Positions 25,982-34,405 of a DNA stretch of 64,000 nt are shown here, in pieces. The DNA comes from Sphingobium sp. (GTDB taxonomy: Bacteria > Pseudomonadota > Alphaproteobacteria > Sphingomonadales > Sphingomonadaceae), in contig QFQF01000011.1 in assembly GCA_003248935.1 (NCBI GenBank), forward strand, positions 1 through 64,000. The letters are read 5' to 3'. Within the stretch, counting starts at the first letter, position 1, and the number at the start of each line of letters is the position of its first letter. The position numbers and the translations under genes were made by a program. The notes below the pieces were generated by a model, which saw nothing but the letters and a program-made list of their open reading frames with translations, was not told where the DNA came from and made no database searches.

Positions 25982-26902
25982 GTGCGCTCTGATGTTGATC
26001 ATCTGCCCTCGGTCCAGCAAAGCGAACTGGATCGGGTGAAGCAATTGCTGATGGGCGAGTTCGCTGAGGCGACGGCCCGCGCGAACCAGCCTTGGAAAAA
26101 GAACGGGCGCATCCTCAAGGTCATCCTGTTCGGCAGCTATGCGCGTGACGATTGGGTCGACGAGCCAGAGAATGGCTATCAGTCCGACTACGACCTGCTG
26201 ATCATCGTCAGCCATCCCGACCTTACCGACATTGCCGACTACTGGTACGTCGCCGAGGACAAGATCCTACGCGATACCGCGATCGCGCGGCCGGTGAACA
26301 TCATCGTCCATACCCTGCAGGAGGTGAATCAGGCGCTGAGCCGTGGCGAATATTTCTGGGTCGATATCGCGCGCGACGGGATCGTTCTCTACGAGTTGCC
26401 CGGAAGTGCGCTTGCCACGCCTCAACCGCTGACCGCTGCTGATGCCTACGAGATGGCAGGCATATACCTGACAGAATGGCTACCGAGTACTGATCGGGCG
26501 TTGGCCACGGCAAAAGAACAGGCGCTGAAAGGGATTGAGGATCTCGGGTGGCGCAAAGAGGCGGCATTCTCACTTCACCAAGCGACGGAGCGGGCCTACA
26601 TATGCTTCCTGCTCGTCCGCACCCTCTACTTTCCTCGCTCCCACAACATCAAATTCCTGCGGTCACTGGCGGAGTGCAGCGAGGCACGGCTGATCGAAGC
26701 ATGGCCGCGCGCTACCCGGATTGACCGCCGCCGCTTCGAGCTGCTGAAGCGCGCCTATGTCGAGGCCCGCTATTCGGCGAACTACGAGATCGGCAACGAC
26801 GACCTCGATGCTCTGGCACAGTCCATTCGCGCCCTTCGCGACATGATCGAGGCCGTTTCGCTCGAGCGCATCGAAACGCTCCGGATAGACGCCGGCCTCT
26901 AA
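25982..26902 (+). CDS. MNT nucleotidyltransferase and HEPN domain protein
   Basis: A GTG start at 25982 gives 306 aa; upstream in-frame residues do not look like protein, but the true start is uncertain. The N-terminal half has the minimal nucleotidyltransferase motif LFGSYARDDW with SDYDLLIIV. The C-terminal half is HEPN-like, with FSLHQATERAYICFLLV and FPRSHNIKFLRSL. MNT and HEPN usually work as an antitoxin and RNase toxin pair; fused versions like this also occur. It diverges from the Fic gene and ends 160 bases before traG, at the edge of the cargo. Confidence 0.83.
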   Translation: MRSDVDHLPSVQQSELDRVKQLLMGEFAEATARANQPWKKNGRILKVILFGSYARDDWVDEPENGYQSDYDLLIIVSHPDLTDIADYWYVAEDKILRDTAIARPVNIIVHTLQEVNQALSRGEYFWVDIARDGIVLYELPGSALATPQPLTAADAYEMAGIYLTEWLPSTDRALATAKEQALKGIEDLGWRKEAAFSLHQATERAYICFLLVRTLYFPRSHNIKFLRSLAECSEARLIEAWPRATRIDRRRFELLKRAYVEARYSANYEIGNDDLDALAQSIRALRDMIEAVSLERIETLRIDAGL

Positions 26903-27063
26903 CAGTCGGACGACGCCTGCCAGATTGGCTCCGGTTCCGGTATCTGACCGGAACGGGCCGACGCGAGCCCATCTGCGCCCATCAGCTCCGTTCCGTTTTT
27001 CAGGCCCGTCCCCGAGTCTGAAACCGCCCCAGCCGATCCTGTTCGGCGGGCGGGAGCCTCGAC

Positions 27064-29088
27064 GTGACACCCACCAAATTGCTCATCGGTCAGATCCTTG
27101 TCGTCTTCGCGATCGTGATCGCGGGGGTCTGGGCCGCGACGCAGTGGGCAGCGGCGATGCTCGCCTATCAGCCCGAACTGGGCCTGCCGTGGTTCCGGCT
27201 CGGCAAAATGCCAATCTACCATCCTTGGGCGCTGTTCGGCTGGTGGTATCACTATGATGCCTATGCCCCCATCGTCTTCGACAAGGCGGGCATGCTCGCC
27301 GGCGCCAGCGGCTTTATCGGCTGCGCGGCAGCGATCTTCGGCTCGATATGGCGCGCGCGCCAATCGAGCAACGTCACCACCTATGGTTCGGCGCGCTGGG
27401 CAAGCCCCCGCGAGATCGAGCGCGCCGGGTTGCATCGCGACGCCGGCGTCATGCTCGGCATGCTTGGCGGCCGCTATCTCCGCCACGACGGCCCCGAGCA
27501 CATCATGGCGTTCGCGCCGACGCGGAGCGGCAAGGGCGTGGGCCTCGTCGTTCCGACCTTGCTGTCTTGGACCGGCTCAACCGTTGTCCACGATATAAAG
27601 GGTGAAAACTGGACGCTGACCGCGGGCTGGCGCGCACGTTTCTCGCACTGCTTGCTCTTCAATCCGACCGACGCCGCATCGGCGCATTACAATCCACTGC
27701 TCGAAGTCCGGCGCGGCATCGACGAAGTGCGCGACGTCCAGAATATCGCGGACGTTCTCGTCGATCCAGAAGGCGCGCTCGAACGCCGCAACCATTGGGA
27801 AAAGACCAGCCATTCGCTGCTCGTCGGCGCGATCCTGCACGTGCTGTATGCCGAGGAGGAAAAGACACTGGCCCGCGTCGCGACCTTCCTGTCCGATCCG
27901 CAGCGCAGCTTCGTCGCCACGCTCCGCCGGATGATGACCACCAATCATATCGGCGACGACAACAACCCCAGGGTCCATCCGGTCGTCGCCTCGGCCGCGC
28001 GGGAGCTGCTCAACAAGAGTGAGAATGAGCGGTCCGGCGTGCTGTCGACCGCCATGTCCTTCCTTGGCCTGTATCGTGATCCAACAGTCGCCGAGGTCAC
28101 CTCGCGATGCGACTGGCGGATCGTCGACCTGATCGAGGCCGACCAACCGCTGTCACTCTATCTCGTCATTCCGCCGTCGGACATCAGCCGTACCAAGCCG
28201 CTGATCCGCCTTGTGCTCAACCAGATTGGCCGCCGTCTCACCGAGCGACTGGACCAGCCCGGTACATCCTCGCGCCGGCACCAACTCCTGATGATGCTCG
28301 ACGAGTTCCCGGCGCTGGGGCGTCTCGATTTCTTCGAGACCAGCCTTGCCTTCATGGCGGGCTACGGCATTCGTGCCTTCCTGATCGCGCAGAGCCTCAA
28401 CCAGATCGAGAAGGCGTATGGCGACCACAACGCCATCCTCGACAACTGTCATGTCCGTGTCGCTTTCGCGACCAATGACGAACGCACCGCCAAGCGCATT
28501 TCCGATGCGCTCGGCACCGCGACCGAGCAGCGCGCCATGCGCAACTATGCCGGGCACCGGCTTGCCCCCTGGCTCGCGCACGTCATGGTCAGCCGCCAGG
28601 AAACCGCCCGCCAACTCCTGACGCCTGGTGAGGTGATGCAGCTTTCGCCCGATGACGAGATTGTTCTCGTCTCCGGGCTCGCGCCAATCCGCGCGCGCAA
28701 GCTACGCTATTTCCGCGATCGCAACTTCGCTGCGCGCGTCGCACCCGCGCCGGTGCTGGCATCGGGCCAATATGTCGACCGCCCGAAATCGCGCAGCAAC
28801 GACTGGTCCGACCAGGTGCGCGGCATCGACGCCCGCCTGCACCAGGCCGAGGATGCCGCAGGGGGCGAGGACGATGGCGGCATGCAGCAGCAACGCCATC
28901 CCGGACTTCCTGAACAAGTTTCCAAATCAACCGACGCCGCTGAAACGCGCGATCCCGAGATCGTGCCCGACGACGACGATGTCGCCGCCGACAAGCGCGC
29001 CATGGACCAGGCGCAAGGGCAGAACGCCATCGTGCGGGGCCATGCCATCAACGAGGGCGCCAAGCGCGACCTCATACCGGATTTCTGA
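27064..29088 (+). CDS. traG: TraG/VirD4 conjugative coupling protein
   Basis: The 674-aa protein starts at GTG 27064 after GGGAG. It has two N-terminal membrane segments (about residues 4 to 34 and 76 to 92), Walker A APTRSGKGVGLVVPTLLSW, and Walker B LLMMLDEFPALGR. It docks the relaxase-DNA complex to the type IV secretion channel at the inner membrane. The C-terminal 80 residues are acidic and Gln-rich, typical of substrate-recognition tails. It is first in the transfer operon that runs to trbI, and marks where the ICE backbone resumes after the cargo. Confidence 0.95.
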   Translation: MTPTKLLIGQILVVFAIVIAGVWAATQWAAAMLAYQPELGLPWFRLGKMPIYHPWALFGWWYHYDAYAPIVFDKAGMLAGASGFIGCAAAIFGSIWRARQSSNVTTYGSARWASPREIERAGLHRDAGVMLGMLGGRYLRHDGPEHIMAFAPTRSGKGVGLVVPTLLSWTGSTVVHDIKGENWTLTAGWRARFSHCLLFNPTDAASAHYNPLLEVRRGIDEVRDVQNIADVLVDPEGALERRNHWEKTSHSLLVGAILHVLYAEEEKTLARVATFLSDPQRSFVATLRRMMTTNHIGDDNNPRVHPVVASAARELLNKSENERSGVLSTAMSFLGLYRDPTVAEVTSRCDWRIVDLIEADQPLSLYLVIPPSDISRTKPLIRLVLNQIGRRLTERLDQPGTSSRRHQLLMMLDEFPALGRLDFFETSLAFMAGYGIRAFLIAQSLNQIEKAYGDHNAILDNCHVRVAFATNDERTAKRISDALGTATEQRAMRNYAGHRLAPWLAHVMVSRQETARQLLTPGEVMQLSPDDEIVLVSGLAPIRARKLRYFRDRNFAARVAPAPVLASGQYVDRPKSRSNDWSDQVRGIDARLHQAEDAAGGEDDGGMQQQRHPGLPEQVSKSTDAAETRDPEIVPDDDDVAADKRAMDQAQGQNAIVRGHAINEGAKRDLIPDF

Positions 29089-29095
29089 GGCTGCG

Positions 29096-29500
29096 ATGAA
29101 GATCCGCCAGAACCTCTATATCGACCGCGAACTCAGCGACGCGCTGGAGGCGCTCGCCGCCGGTCCGCGCGGCAACAAGAGCCACCTCGTTAATGACGCA
29201 CTGAAGGACTGGCTGGCGCGCCGGGGGACCAAGGAAGTCGACGACCTCCTGAAGGTTCGCCTCGACCGTCTGACACGCGAACTCGCAGGCGCGCGGCGCG
29301 ATATTGATGTGCTACTTGAAAGCCTGTCGCTGTTCGTCCGCTACCAGCTGATGGTGACGGCACCGTTGCCCGAAGCTGATGCCGCTGCCCGCGCCATCGG
29401 CCGCGACCGGTTCGAGGCGTTCGTCTCGCAGGTCGGCCGCCACATCGCTGGCGGCAAGCGCACACTCGCACCCGTCGAACCCGACGGAGGCGCATCATGA
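29096..29500 (+). CDS. CopG-like ribbon-helix-helix protein of the transfer operon
   Basis: The 134-aa product begins MKIRQNLYIDRELSDALEAL, consistent with a ribbon-helix-helix DNA-binding fold, followed by GNKSHLVNDALKDWL. The middle is a probable coiled coil (DDLLKVRLDRLTRELAGARR). Such proteins sit between traG and trbB in Tn4371-like elements and are annotated as CopG-family; they may regulate the operon or help to assemble the relaxosome. The stop overlaps the trbB start by 4 bases. Confidence 0.85.
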   Translation: MKIRQNLYIDRELSDALEALAAGPRGNKSHLVNDALKDWLARRGTKEVDDLLKVRLDRLTRELAGARRDIDVLLESLSLFVRYQLMVTAPLPEADAAARAIGRDRFEAFVSQVGRHIAGGKRTLAPVEPDGGAS

Positions 29501-30516
29501 TGTCCGCCCAGACGACAAGCGTCTCGGCGGAACGCCGTCGCGCCATGCTACGCACCGCGGTGGGGCCCGCTATTGCCGCCGCGCTCGCCGACCCGCGCGT
29601 CATCGAGATCATGGTCAATCCCGACGGCTCGTTGCGCGTCGATATCCTCGGCGAGGGTCGTGTCGATACCGACGTGAAGCTCGATGCGCCCCAGGTCGAG
29701 CGGATCATCCGGCTGGTGGCATCCCATGTCCGATCCGAAGTCCATGGCGACAAGCCCATCGTGTCGGCCGAACTGCCTCCCCTCGGCTCCGGCGCCGGGG
29801 AGCGGTTCGAGGGAATCCTCCCCCCGGTTTCGACCGCCCCGTGCTTTTCGATCCGCAAGCCGGCGGCCCGCATCTACACGCTGATGGACTATGTGACCGA
29901 CGGCATCATGTCGGCGGAGGCAGCGCGCCTCCTCTCGCTCGCCGTCGTCGATCGCCGCAACATCCTCGTCGCGGGCGGGACCAGCTCGGGCAAGACGACG
30001 CTCGCCAACGCGCTGCTCGCCGAAATGGCGCATCTCGACGAACGGGTGATCCTGATCGAGGATACCCGCGAGCTGCAATCGCCGGCGCGCGACACCGTCG
30101 CGCTCAGGACCCGGCCAAGCTCATCCGACAAGAACACCGCCGTCACCATGGGCGATCTCGTGCGCTCGACGCTGCGCCTTCGACCCGATCGCATCATCGT
30201 CGGCGAGGTGCGTGGGGGCGAAGCATTGGACATGCTGAAGGCCTGGAACACCGGTCATCCCGGCGGGATCGCCACCGTCCACGCCAACAGTGCGGCGTCC
30301 GCGCTCTACCGGATCGAGCAGCTCATCCAGGAAGCCGTGGTCACCGTGCCACGCCACCTGGTCGCAGACGCCATCGACATCATCGTCTTCATCGCGGGCC
30401 GCGGCACCGCGCGGCGCATCGAGACGATCGCCCGCGTCGCCGGGCTCGACCCCGATGGCGGCTACGCCGTCGTCGATCTCACCCCAACCCCAACCCCCAA
30501 CAATGAAGGAGACTGA
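29497..30516 (+). CDS. trbB: TrbB, VirB11-like secretion ATPase
   Basis: The 339-aa hexameric traffic ATPase has Walker A VAGGTSSGKTTLANALLAEM, an Asp box with VILIEDTRELQ, a Walker B LRLRPDRIIVGEVRGGEALDM and a His box GHPGGIATVHANSA. It energises pilus biogenesis and substrate transfer from the cytoplasmic side of the inner membrane. Length is normal for TrbB. It overlaps the CopG-like gene and is followed by trbC after one base. Confidence 0.95.
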   Translation: MMSAQTTSVSAERRRAMLRTAVGPAIAAALADPRVIEIMVNPDGSLRVDILGEGRVDTDVKLDAPQVERIIRLVASHVRSEVHGDKPIVSAELPPLGSGAGERFEGILPPVSTAPCFSIRKPAARIYTLMDYVTDGIMSAEAARLLSLAVVDRRNILVAGGTSSGKTTLANALLAEMAHLDERVILIEDTRELQSPARDTVALRTRPSSSDKNTAVTMGDLVRSTLRLRPDRIIVGEVRGGEALDMLKAWNTGHPGGIATVHANSAASALYRIEQLIQEAVVTVPRHLVADAIDIIVFIAGRGTARRIETIARVAGLDPDGGYAVVDLTPTPTPNNEGD

Positions 30517-30517
30517 C

Positions 30518-30853
30518 ATGACCATCGTTCGTATTTCCAACCGCGACCGCTTCTTCCTCACCGGGCTGGTGCTCGGCCTGTCGATCACCATGACCAGCCG
30601 CGTCTATGCCAGCGGCGCGGGTATGCCGTGGGAAGAGCCACTCCAGCAGGTGCTGGAGTCGGTCCAGGGACCAGTTGCCAAGATCGTCGCGGTACTGATC
30701 ATCATTTCCACGGGGCTTGCTCTCGCATTCGGCGAGACCTCCGGCGGCTTCCGCAAGCTCATCCAGATCGTCTTCGGCCTGTCGATTGCGTTCGCGGCGT
30801 CGAGCTTCTTCCTGTCCTTCTTCAGCTTCGGCGGCGGGGCGCTCGTCGCGTGA
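30518..30853 (+). CDS. trbC: TrbC, VirB2-like conjugative pilin precursor
   Basis: The 111-aa protein starts at ATG 30518 (GAAGGAGACTGAC upstream). It has a signal-like N-terminus (FFLTGLVLGLSITMTSRVYA) and two membrane helices (IVAVLIIISTGLALAFG and LIQIVFGLSIAFAASSFFLS) joined by a short loop, the VirB2/TrbC pilin design. TraF, encoded upstream, is the likely maturation peptidase. The stop overlaps the GTG start of trbD by 4 bases. Confidence 0.93.
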   Translation: MTIVRISNRDRFFLTGLVLGLSITMTSRVYASGAGMPWEEPLQQVLESVQGPVAKIVAVLIIISTGLALAFGETSGGFRKLIQIVFGLSIAFAASSFFLSFFSFGGGALVA

Positions 30854-31110
30854 GCCACATCGAGGGATTCGAGGCGCCCATCCACGCCAGCCTAGGGCAA
30901 GCCATCCTGCTGGGTGGCGCGCCCCGTGGCATCGCGATCGTCAACGGCACGATCGCCGCCGCGGTCGGGCTGGGCCTGCAGCAATGGCTGGTCGGGATCG
31001 GCATCTGGGCGATTGGCCACAGTATCGCTGTGTTCGCGGCCCGTCGCGACCCGGACTTCGTGCCGGTGCTGCTCCGCCATCTGCGCCAGAAAGGATATCT
31101 GGCATGCTGA
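30850..31110 (+). CDS. trbD: TrbD, VirB3-like inner-membrane protein
   Basis: A GTG start at 30850 gives 86 aa, beginning SHIEGFEAPIHASLGQAILL, as in other TrbD proteins. Two close hydrophobic segments follow (IAIVNGTIAAAVGLGLQQWL and VGIGIWAIGHSIAVFAA), then the DPDFVPVLLRHLRQK end. TrbD/VirB3 partners with the VirB4-type ATPase; the gene overlaps trbE by 7 bases. Confidence 0.92.
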   Translation: MSHIEGFEAPIHASLGQAILLGGAPRGIAIVNGTIAAAVGLGLQQWLVGIGIWAIGHSIAVFAARRDPDFVPVLLRHLRQKGYLAC

Positions 31111-33542
31111 ACCTAGCGGAATACCGGTCGCGCGCCGACCGGCTTGCCGACCATCTGCCATGGGCCGCGCTGGTCGCCCCCGGCGTCATCCTCAACAAGG
31201 ACGGCAGCTTCATGCGGTCCTTCGCCTTTCGCGGTCCCGATCTCGAAAGCGCGACCGAAGCAGAACTGGTTTCGGCCTGCGCACGGGCGAACAATGTGCT
31301 CAAGCGGCTCGGCTCGGGCTGGGCGCTGTTTTTCGAGGCCGAGCGGCGGGATGCGCTTGGCTATCCCGAGAGCGCCTTTCCCGACGCAGCGTCCGGGCTC
31401 GTCGAGCGGGAGCGGCGCGCCGGGTTCGAAGCCGAGGGCCAGCATTTCGAGAGTGTCTATCACGGCACGCTGGTTTGGTTGCCACCCGCCGACAGCAGCG
31501 ATGCGGCGGGACGGACGCTGGTCGAGCGGCCCGACGACGCGAAGGGTCGGGACTGGCACGCCAGCCTCGTCGGCTTTATCGCCGAGACCGATCGTGTGCT
31601 CGACCTCCTGTCGGGCTTCATGCCCGAGGTGCGGCCCTTAAGCGACGCCGAGACGCTGACCTATCTCCACGGCACCGTTTCCAGCCGCCGCCATCCGGTC
31701 GCCGTGCCGGAGACACCGATCTATCTTGATGCGCTGCTAGCCGACACGCCGCTGGTGGGTGGGCTGGAGCCCATGCTCGGCGACCGCCATCTGCGCACGC
31801 TGACGGTGCTGGGATTCCCGAACCTCAGCCGGCCCGGCATCCTCGACGTGCTCAACTTGTCAGATTTCGGCTACCGCTGGGTTACGCGCTTTATCGCGCT
31901 CGACAAGACAGACGCTACAAGCGCGCTGACGAAGATCAGGCGGCAATGGTTCAACAAGCGCAAATCGATCACCGCGCTGCTGCGCGAGGTTATGTACAAC
32001 CAGCCCGTCCAGCTTCTCGACACCGACGCCGACAACAAGGTGGTCGATGCCGATCTTGCGCTGCAGGCGCTCGGCGGCGATCACGTCGCTTTCGGCTATC
32101 TGACGACGACAATCACGGTGTCGGACGTCGACCGCACCCGCGCCGAGGACAAGGTCCGCGCGGTCGAGCGGATCATCAACGGCCTTGGTTTCACAGCGAA
32201 GCGCGAGGGCGTCAACGCGGTCGAGGCGTGGCTGTCGTCGCTGCCCGGCCAGGCCTATGCCAATGTGCGCCAGCCGCTGGTCCATACCCTCAACCTCGCT
32301 CATCTCATGCCACTGTCGTCAGTCTGGGCAGGTCCGACGGAAAACAGGCATCTCGGCGGGCCACCGCTGCTCTATGCCCAGACCAGCGGATCGACCCCGT
32401 TTCGCCTCTCGACCCATGTCGGCGATGTCGGGCATATGCTCGTCGTCGGCCCGACTGGCGCGGGCAAGTCGGTGTTGCTGGCGCTTATCGCGCTCCAATT
32501 CCGGCGCTATCCCGGCTCCCAGCTCTATATCTTCGACAAGGGCTATTCAGCGCGAGCGGCCGTGCTGGCGATGGGCGGTGCGCATCATGCGCTGGGCCTC
32601 GGAGCGGACAGCGGCGACACCCTGGCATTCCAGCCGCTGCGCCGAATCGACGATGCCAGCGAACGCAGTTGGGCGGCGGAATGGATCGCGGCGCTGCTGG
32701 CCCACGAGAAGGTTATGGTCACCCCCGAGGTGAAGGACGCCGTCTGGTCGGCCTTGGGCAGTCTCGCATCGGCACCCCCGGAGGAGCGCACGCTGACCGG
32801 GTTCGCCATGCTGCTCCAATCGAATGCGCTGCGCACTGCGCTCACCGCCTATACGCTCGACGGCCCCTATGGCCGACTTCTCGACGCGGCGGAACAGCAT
32901 CTCGCACTCGCAGACGTCCAGTGCTTCGAGACCGAGGCGCTGATGGGACAGGCTGGCGTGGTCGCCCCGGTGCTGACCTATCTCTTCCACCGGCTCGAGG
33001 AGCGTTTCGACGGTCGGCCAACGCTGCTGGTGCTCGACGAGGCCTGGATCTTCCTCGACCATCCGCTTTTCGCCGCGCGCATCCGCGAATGGTTGAAGAC
33101 GCTCCGCAAAAAGAATGTCGCGGTGCTGTTCGCGACGCAGAGTCTGGCGGACATCGCCGACAGCAGCATCGCGCCCGCCATCATCGAGAGCTGCCCGCAG
33201 CGCATATTGCTGCCGAACGACCGGGCGATCGAACCGCAGTCGCGCGCCGCCTATGAGCGGTTTGGCCTCAACGACCGGCAGATCGAGCTGATCAGCCGCG
33301 CCACGCCCAAGCGGCATTATTATCTGCAATCCGCACGCGGCAACCGCCTGTTCGAACTCGGCCTTGGCCCGATTGCGCTCGCGTTGTGCGGCGCGTCCGA
33401 TCCCGCGACGCAGGTACGAATCGACGCTCTGCTGGCTGAGCACGGCCCCGAGGATTTCGCGGCCCGCTTCCTTGAAGGAGCCGGCCTCGACTGGGCCGCC
33501 GAGCTCCTCCCCGACTTTCCCGTCCCCCAAGCCAAGGAGTAA
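31104..33542 (+). CDS. trbE: TrbE, VirB4-like transfer ATPase
   Basis: The 812-aa protein starts MLNLAEYRSRADRLADHLPW, conserved in TrbE. It has a CagE/VirB4 N-terminal domain and a P-loop domain with Walker A VVGPTGAGKSVLLALIALQF and Walker B PTLLVLDEAWIFLDHPLF. It is the largest ATPase of the secretion system and is needed for pilus assembly and DNA transfer. Length and motifs are complete. It overlaps trbD and is followed by trbJ after 5 bases. Confidence 0.95.
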   Translation: MLNLAEYRSRADRLADHLPWAALVAPGVILNKDGSFMRSFAFRGPDLESATEAELVSACARANNVLKRLGSGWALFFEAERRDALGYPESAFPDAASGLVERERRAGFEAEGQHFESVYHGTLVWLPPADSSDAAGRTLVERPDDAKGRDWHASLVGFIAETDRVLDLLSGFMPEVRPLSDAETLTYLHGTVSSRRHPVAVPETPIYLDALLADTPLVGGLEPMLGDRHLRTLTVLGFPNLSRPGILDVLNLSDFGYRWVTRFIALDKTDATSALTKIRRQWFNKRKSITALLREVMYNQPVQLLDTDADNKVVDADLALQALGGDHVAFGYLTTTITVSDVDRTRAEDKVRAVERIINGLGFTAKREGVNAVEAWLSSLPGQAYANVRQPLVHTLNLAHLMPLSSVWAGPTENRHLGGPPLLYAQTSGSTPFRLSTHVGDVGHMLVVGPTGAGKSVLLALIALQFRRYPGSQLYIFDKGYSARAAVLAMGGAHHALGLGADSGDTLAFQPLRRIDDASERSWAAEWIAALLAHEKVMVTPEVKDAVWSALGSLASAPPEERTLTGFAMLLQSNALRTALTAYTLDGPYGRLLDAAEQHLALADVQCFETEALMGQAGVVAPVLTYLFHRLEERFDGRPTLLVLDEAWIFLDHPLFAARIREWLKTLRKKNVAVLFATQSLADIADSSIAPAIIESCPQRILLPNDRAIEPQSRAAYERFGLNDRQIELISRATPKRHYYLQSARGNRLFELGLGPIALALCGASDPATQVRIDALLAEHGPEDFAARFLEGAGLDWAAELLPDFPVPQAKE

Positions 33543-33547
33543 AAGCC

Positions 33548-34294
33548 ATGCCCGCATTTCCCCTCCGCAAATACATCACAGCCGGTGCGCTCGGTATCGC
33601 TGCCGCGGGTGCTGGCCTTGTCGGCACCCTGTTGCCGAGTACGCCCGCGCGTGCGATCGTCGTGTTCGATCCCAGCAACTACAGCCAGAACCTGCTCACC
33701 GCCGCGCGGACCCTCCAGCAGGTCAACAACCAGATCCGCAGCTTGCAGAACCAGGCACAGAGCCTGATCAACCAAGCGAAGAATCTCACAACGATCAGTT
33801 TTCCCGAGATCCAGGCGATCACCCAGACGCTTCAGCAGATCGACCAGCTGATGGGACAGGCGCAGGGCATCCAGTTCCGCGTCGACGGTCTCGACCAGCA
33901 GTTCCGTGCATTATTTCCGCAGGGCTTCAACCAAGCGATGACCATGAACGGCCAGGTTGCAGCCGCGCGGACACGGCTCGACACCGAGATGGTAGCCTAC
34001 AGACAGACGATGGGCGTGCAGGCGCAGGTCGTCGAGAATGTCCAGGATGATGCACAGACCCTAAGCGGCATCGTATCGCGAAGTCAGGGCGCCGAAGGCG
34101 CGCTGCAAGTCAGCCAAGCCACCAACCAGCTGCTCGCGCTGACCGCCAAGCAGCAGTTCCAGATCCAGAACCTGATGGCGGCACAATATCGGGCGCAGGC
34201 AATCGAGCAGGCGCGCCGCGCACAGGCCGAGATCGACGCGCGCGCCGCAACCACCAAGTTCCTCGGTTCCGGCTCGGCCTACACCCCCCAATAG
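33548..34294 (+). CDS. trbJ: TrbJ, VirB5-like pilus-associated protein
   Basis: The 248-aa protein has a long signal peptide ending near LLPSTPARA, then IVVFDPSNYSQNLLTAARTL. The mature part is Gln/Asn-rich and mostly helical, with a coiled-coil (QVNNQIRSLQNQAQSLINQA), as in TrbJ. It is probably periplasmic or at the pilus tip. The usual lipoprotein/entry-exclusion gene trbK was not found between this gene and trbL. Confidence 0.92.
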   Translation: MPAFPLRKYITAGALGIAAAGAGLVGTLLPSTPARAIVVFDPSNYSQNLLTAARTLQQVNNQIRSLQNQAQSLINQAKNLTTISFPEIQAITQTLQQIDQLMGQAQGIQFRVDGLDQQFRALFPQGFNQAMTMNGQVAAARTRLDTEMVAYRQTMGVQAQVVENVQDDAQTLSGIVSRSQGAEGALQVSQATNQLLALTAKQQFQIQNLMAAQYRAQAIEQARRAQAEIDARAATTKFLGSGSAYTPQ

Positions 34295-34311
34295 GCCCGA
34301 GCCGGTGCGCG

Positions 34312-34385
34312 GGCAGCGGCGAATTCGCCTCTTCGCCGCTGCCGCCGCGGGGTTCGGTCCCGCTCCCCAGATCGGACCCCGCGGC
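34312..34385 (+). repeat. Two hairpins between trbJ and trbL
   Basis: A perfect 12-bp stem GGCAGCGGCGAA (34312..34323 with 34332..34343, 8-nt loop) is followed immediately by a 9-bp stem GCCGCGGGG (34344..34352 with 34377..34385). Neither is followed by a T-run. They fill most of the 111-bp gap where trbK is often found. They could adjust expression of trbL and later genes through attenuation or RNA processing. Confidence 0.75.
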
Positions 34386-34405
34386 TTCATTTCCAGGATT
34401 TCCTT

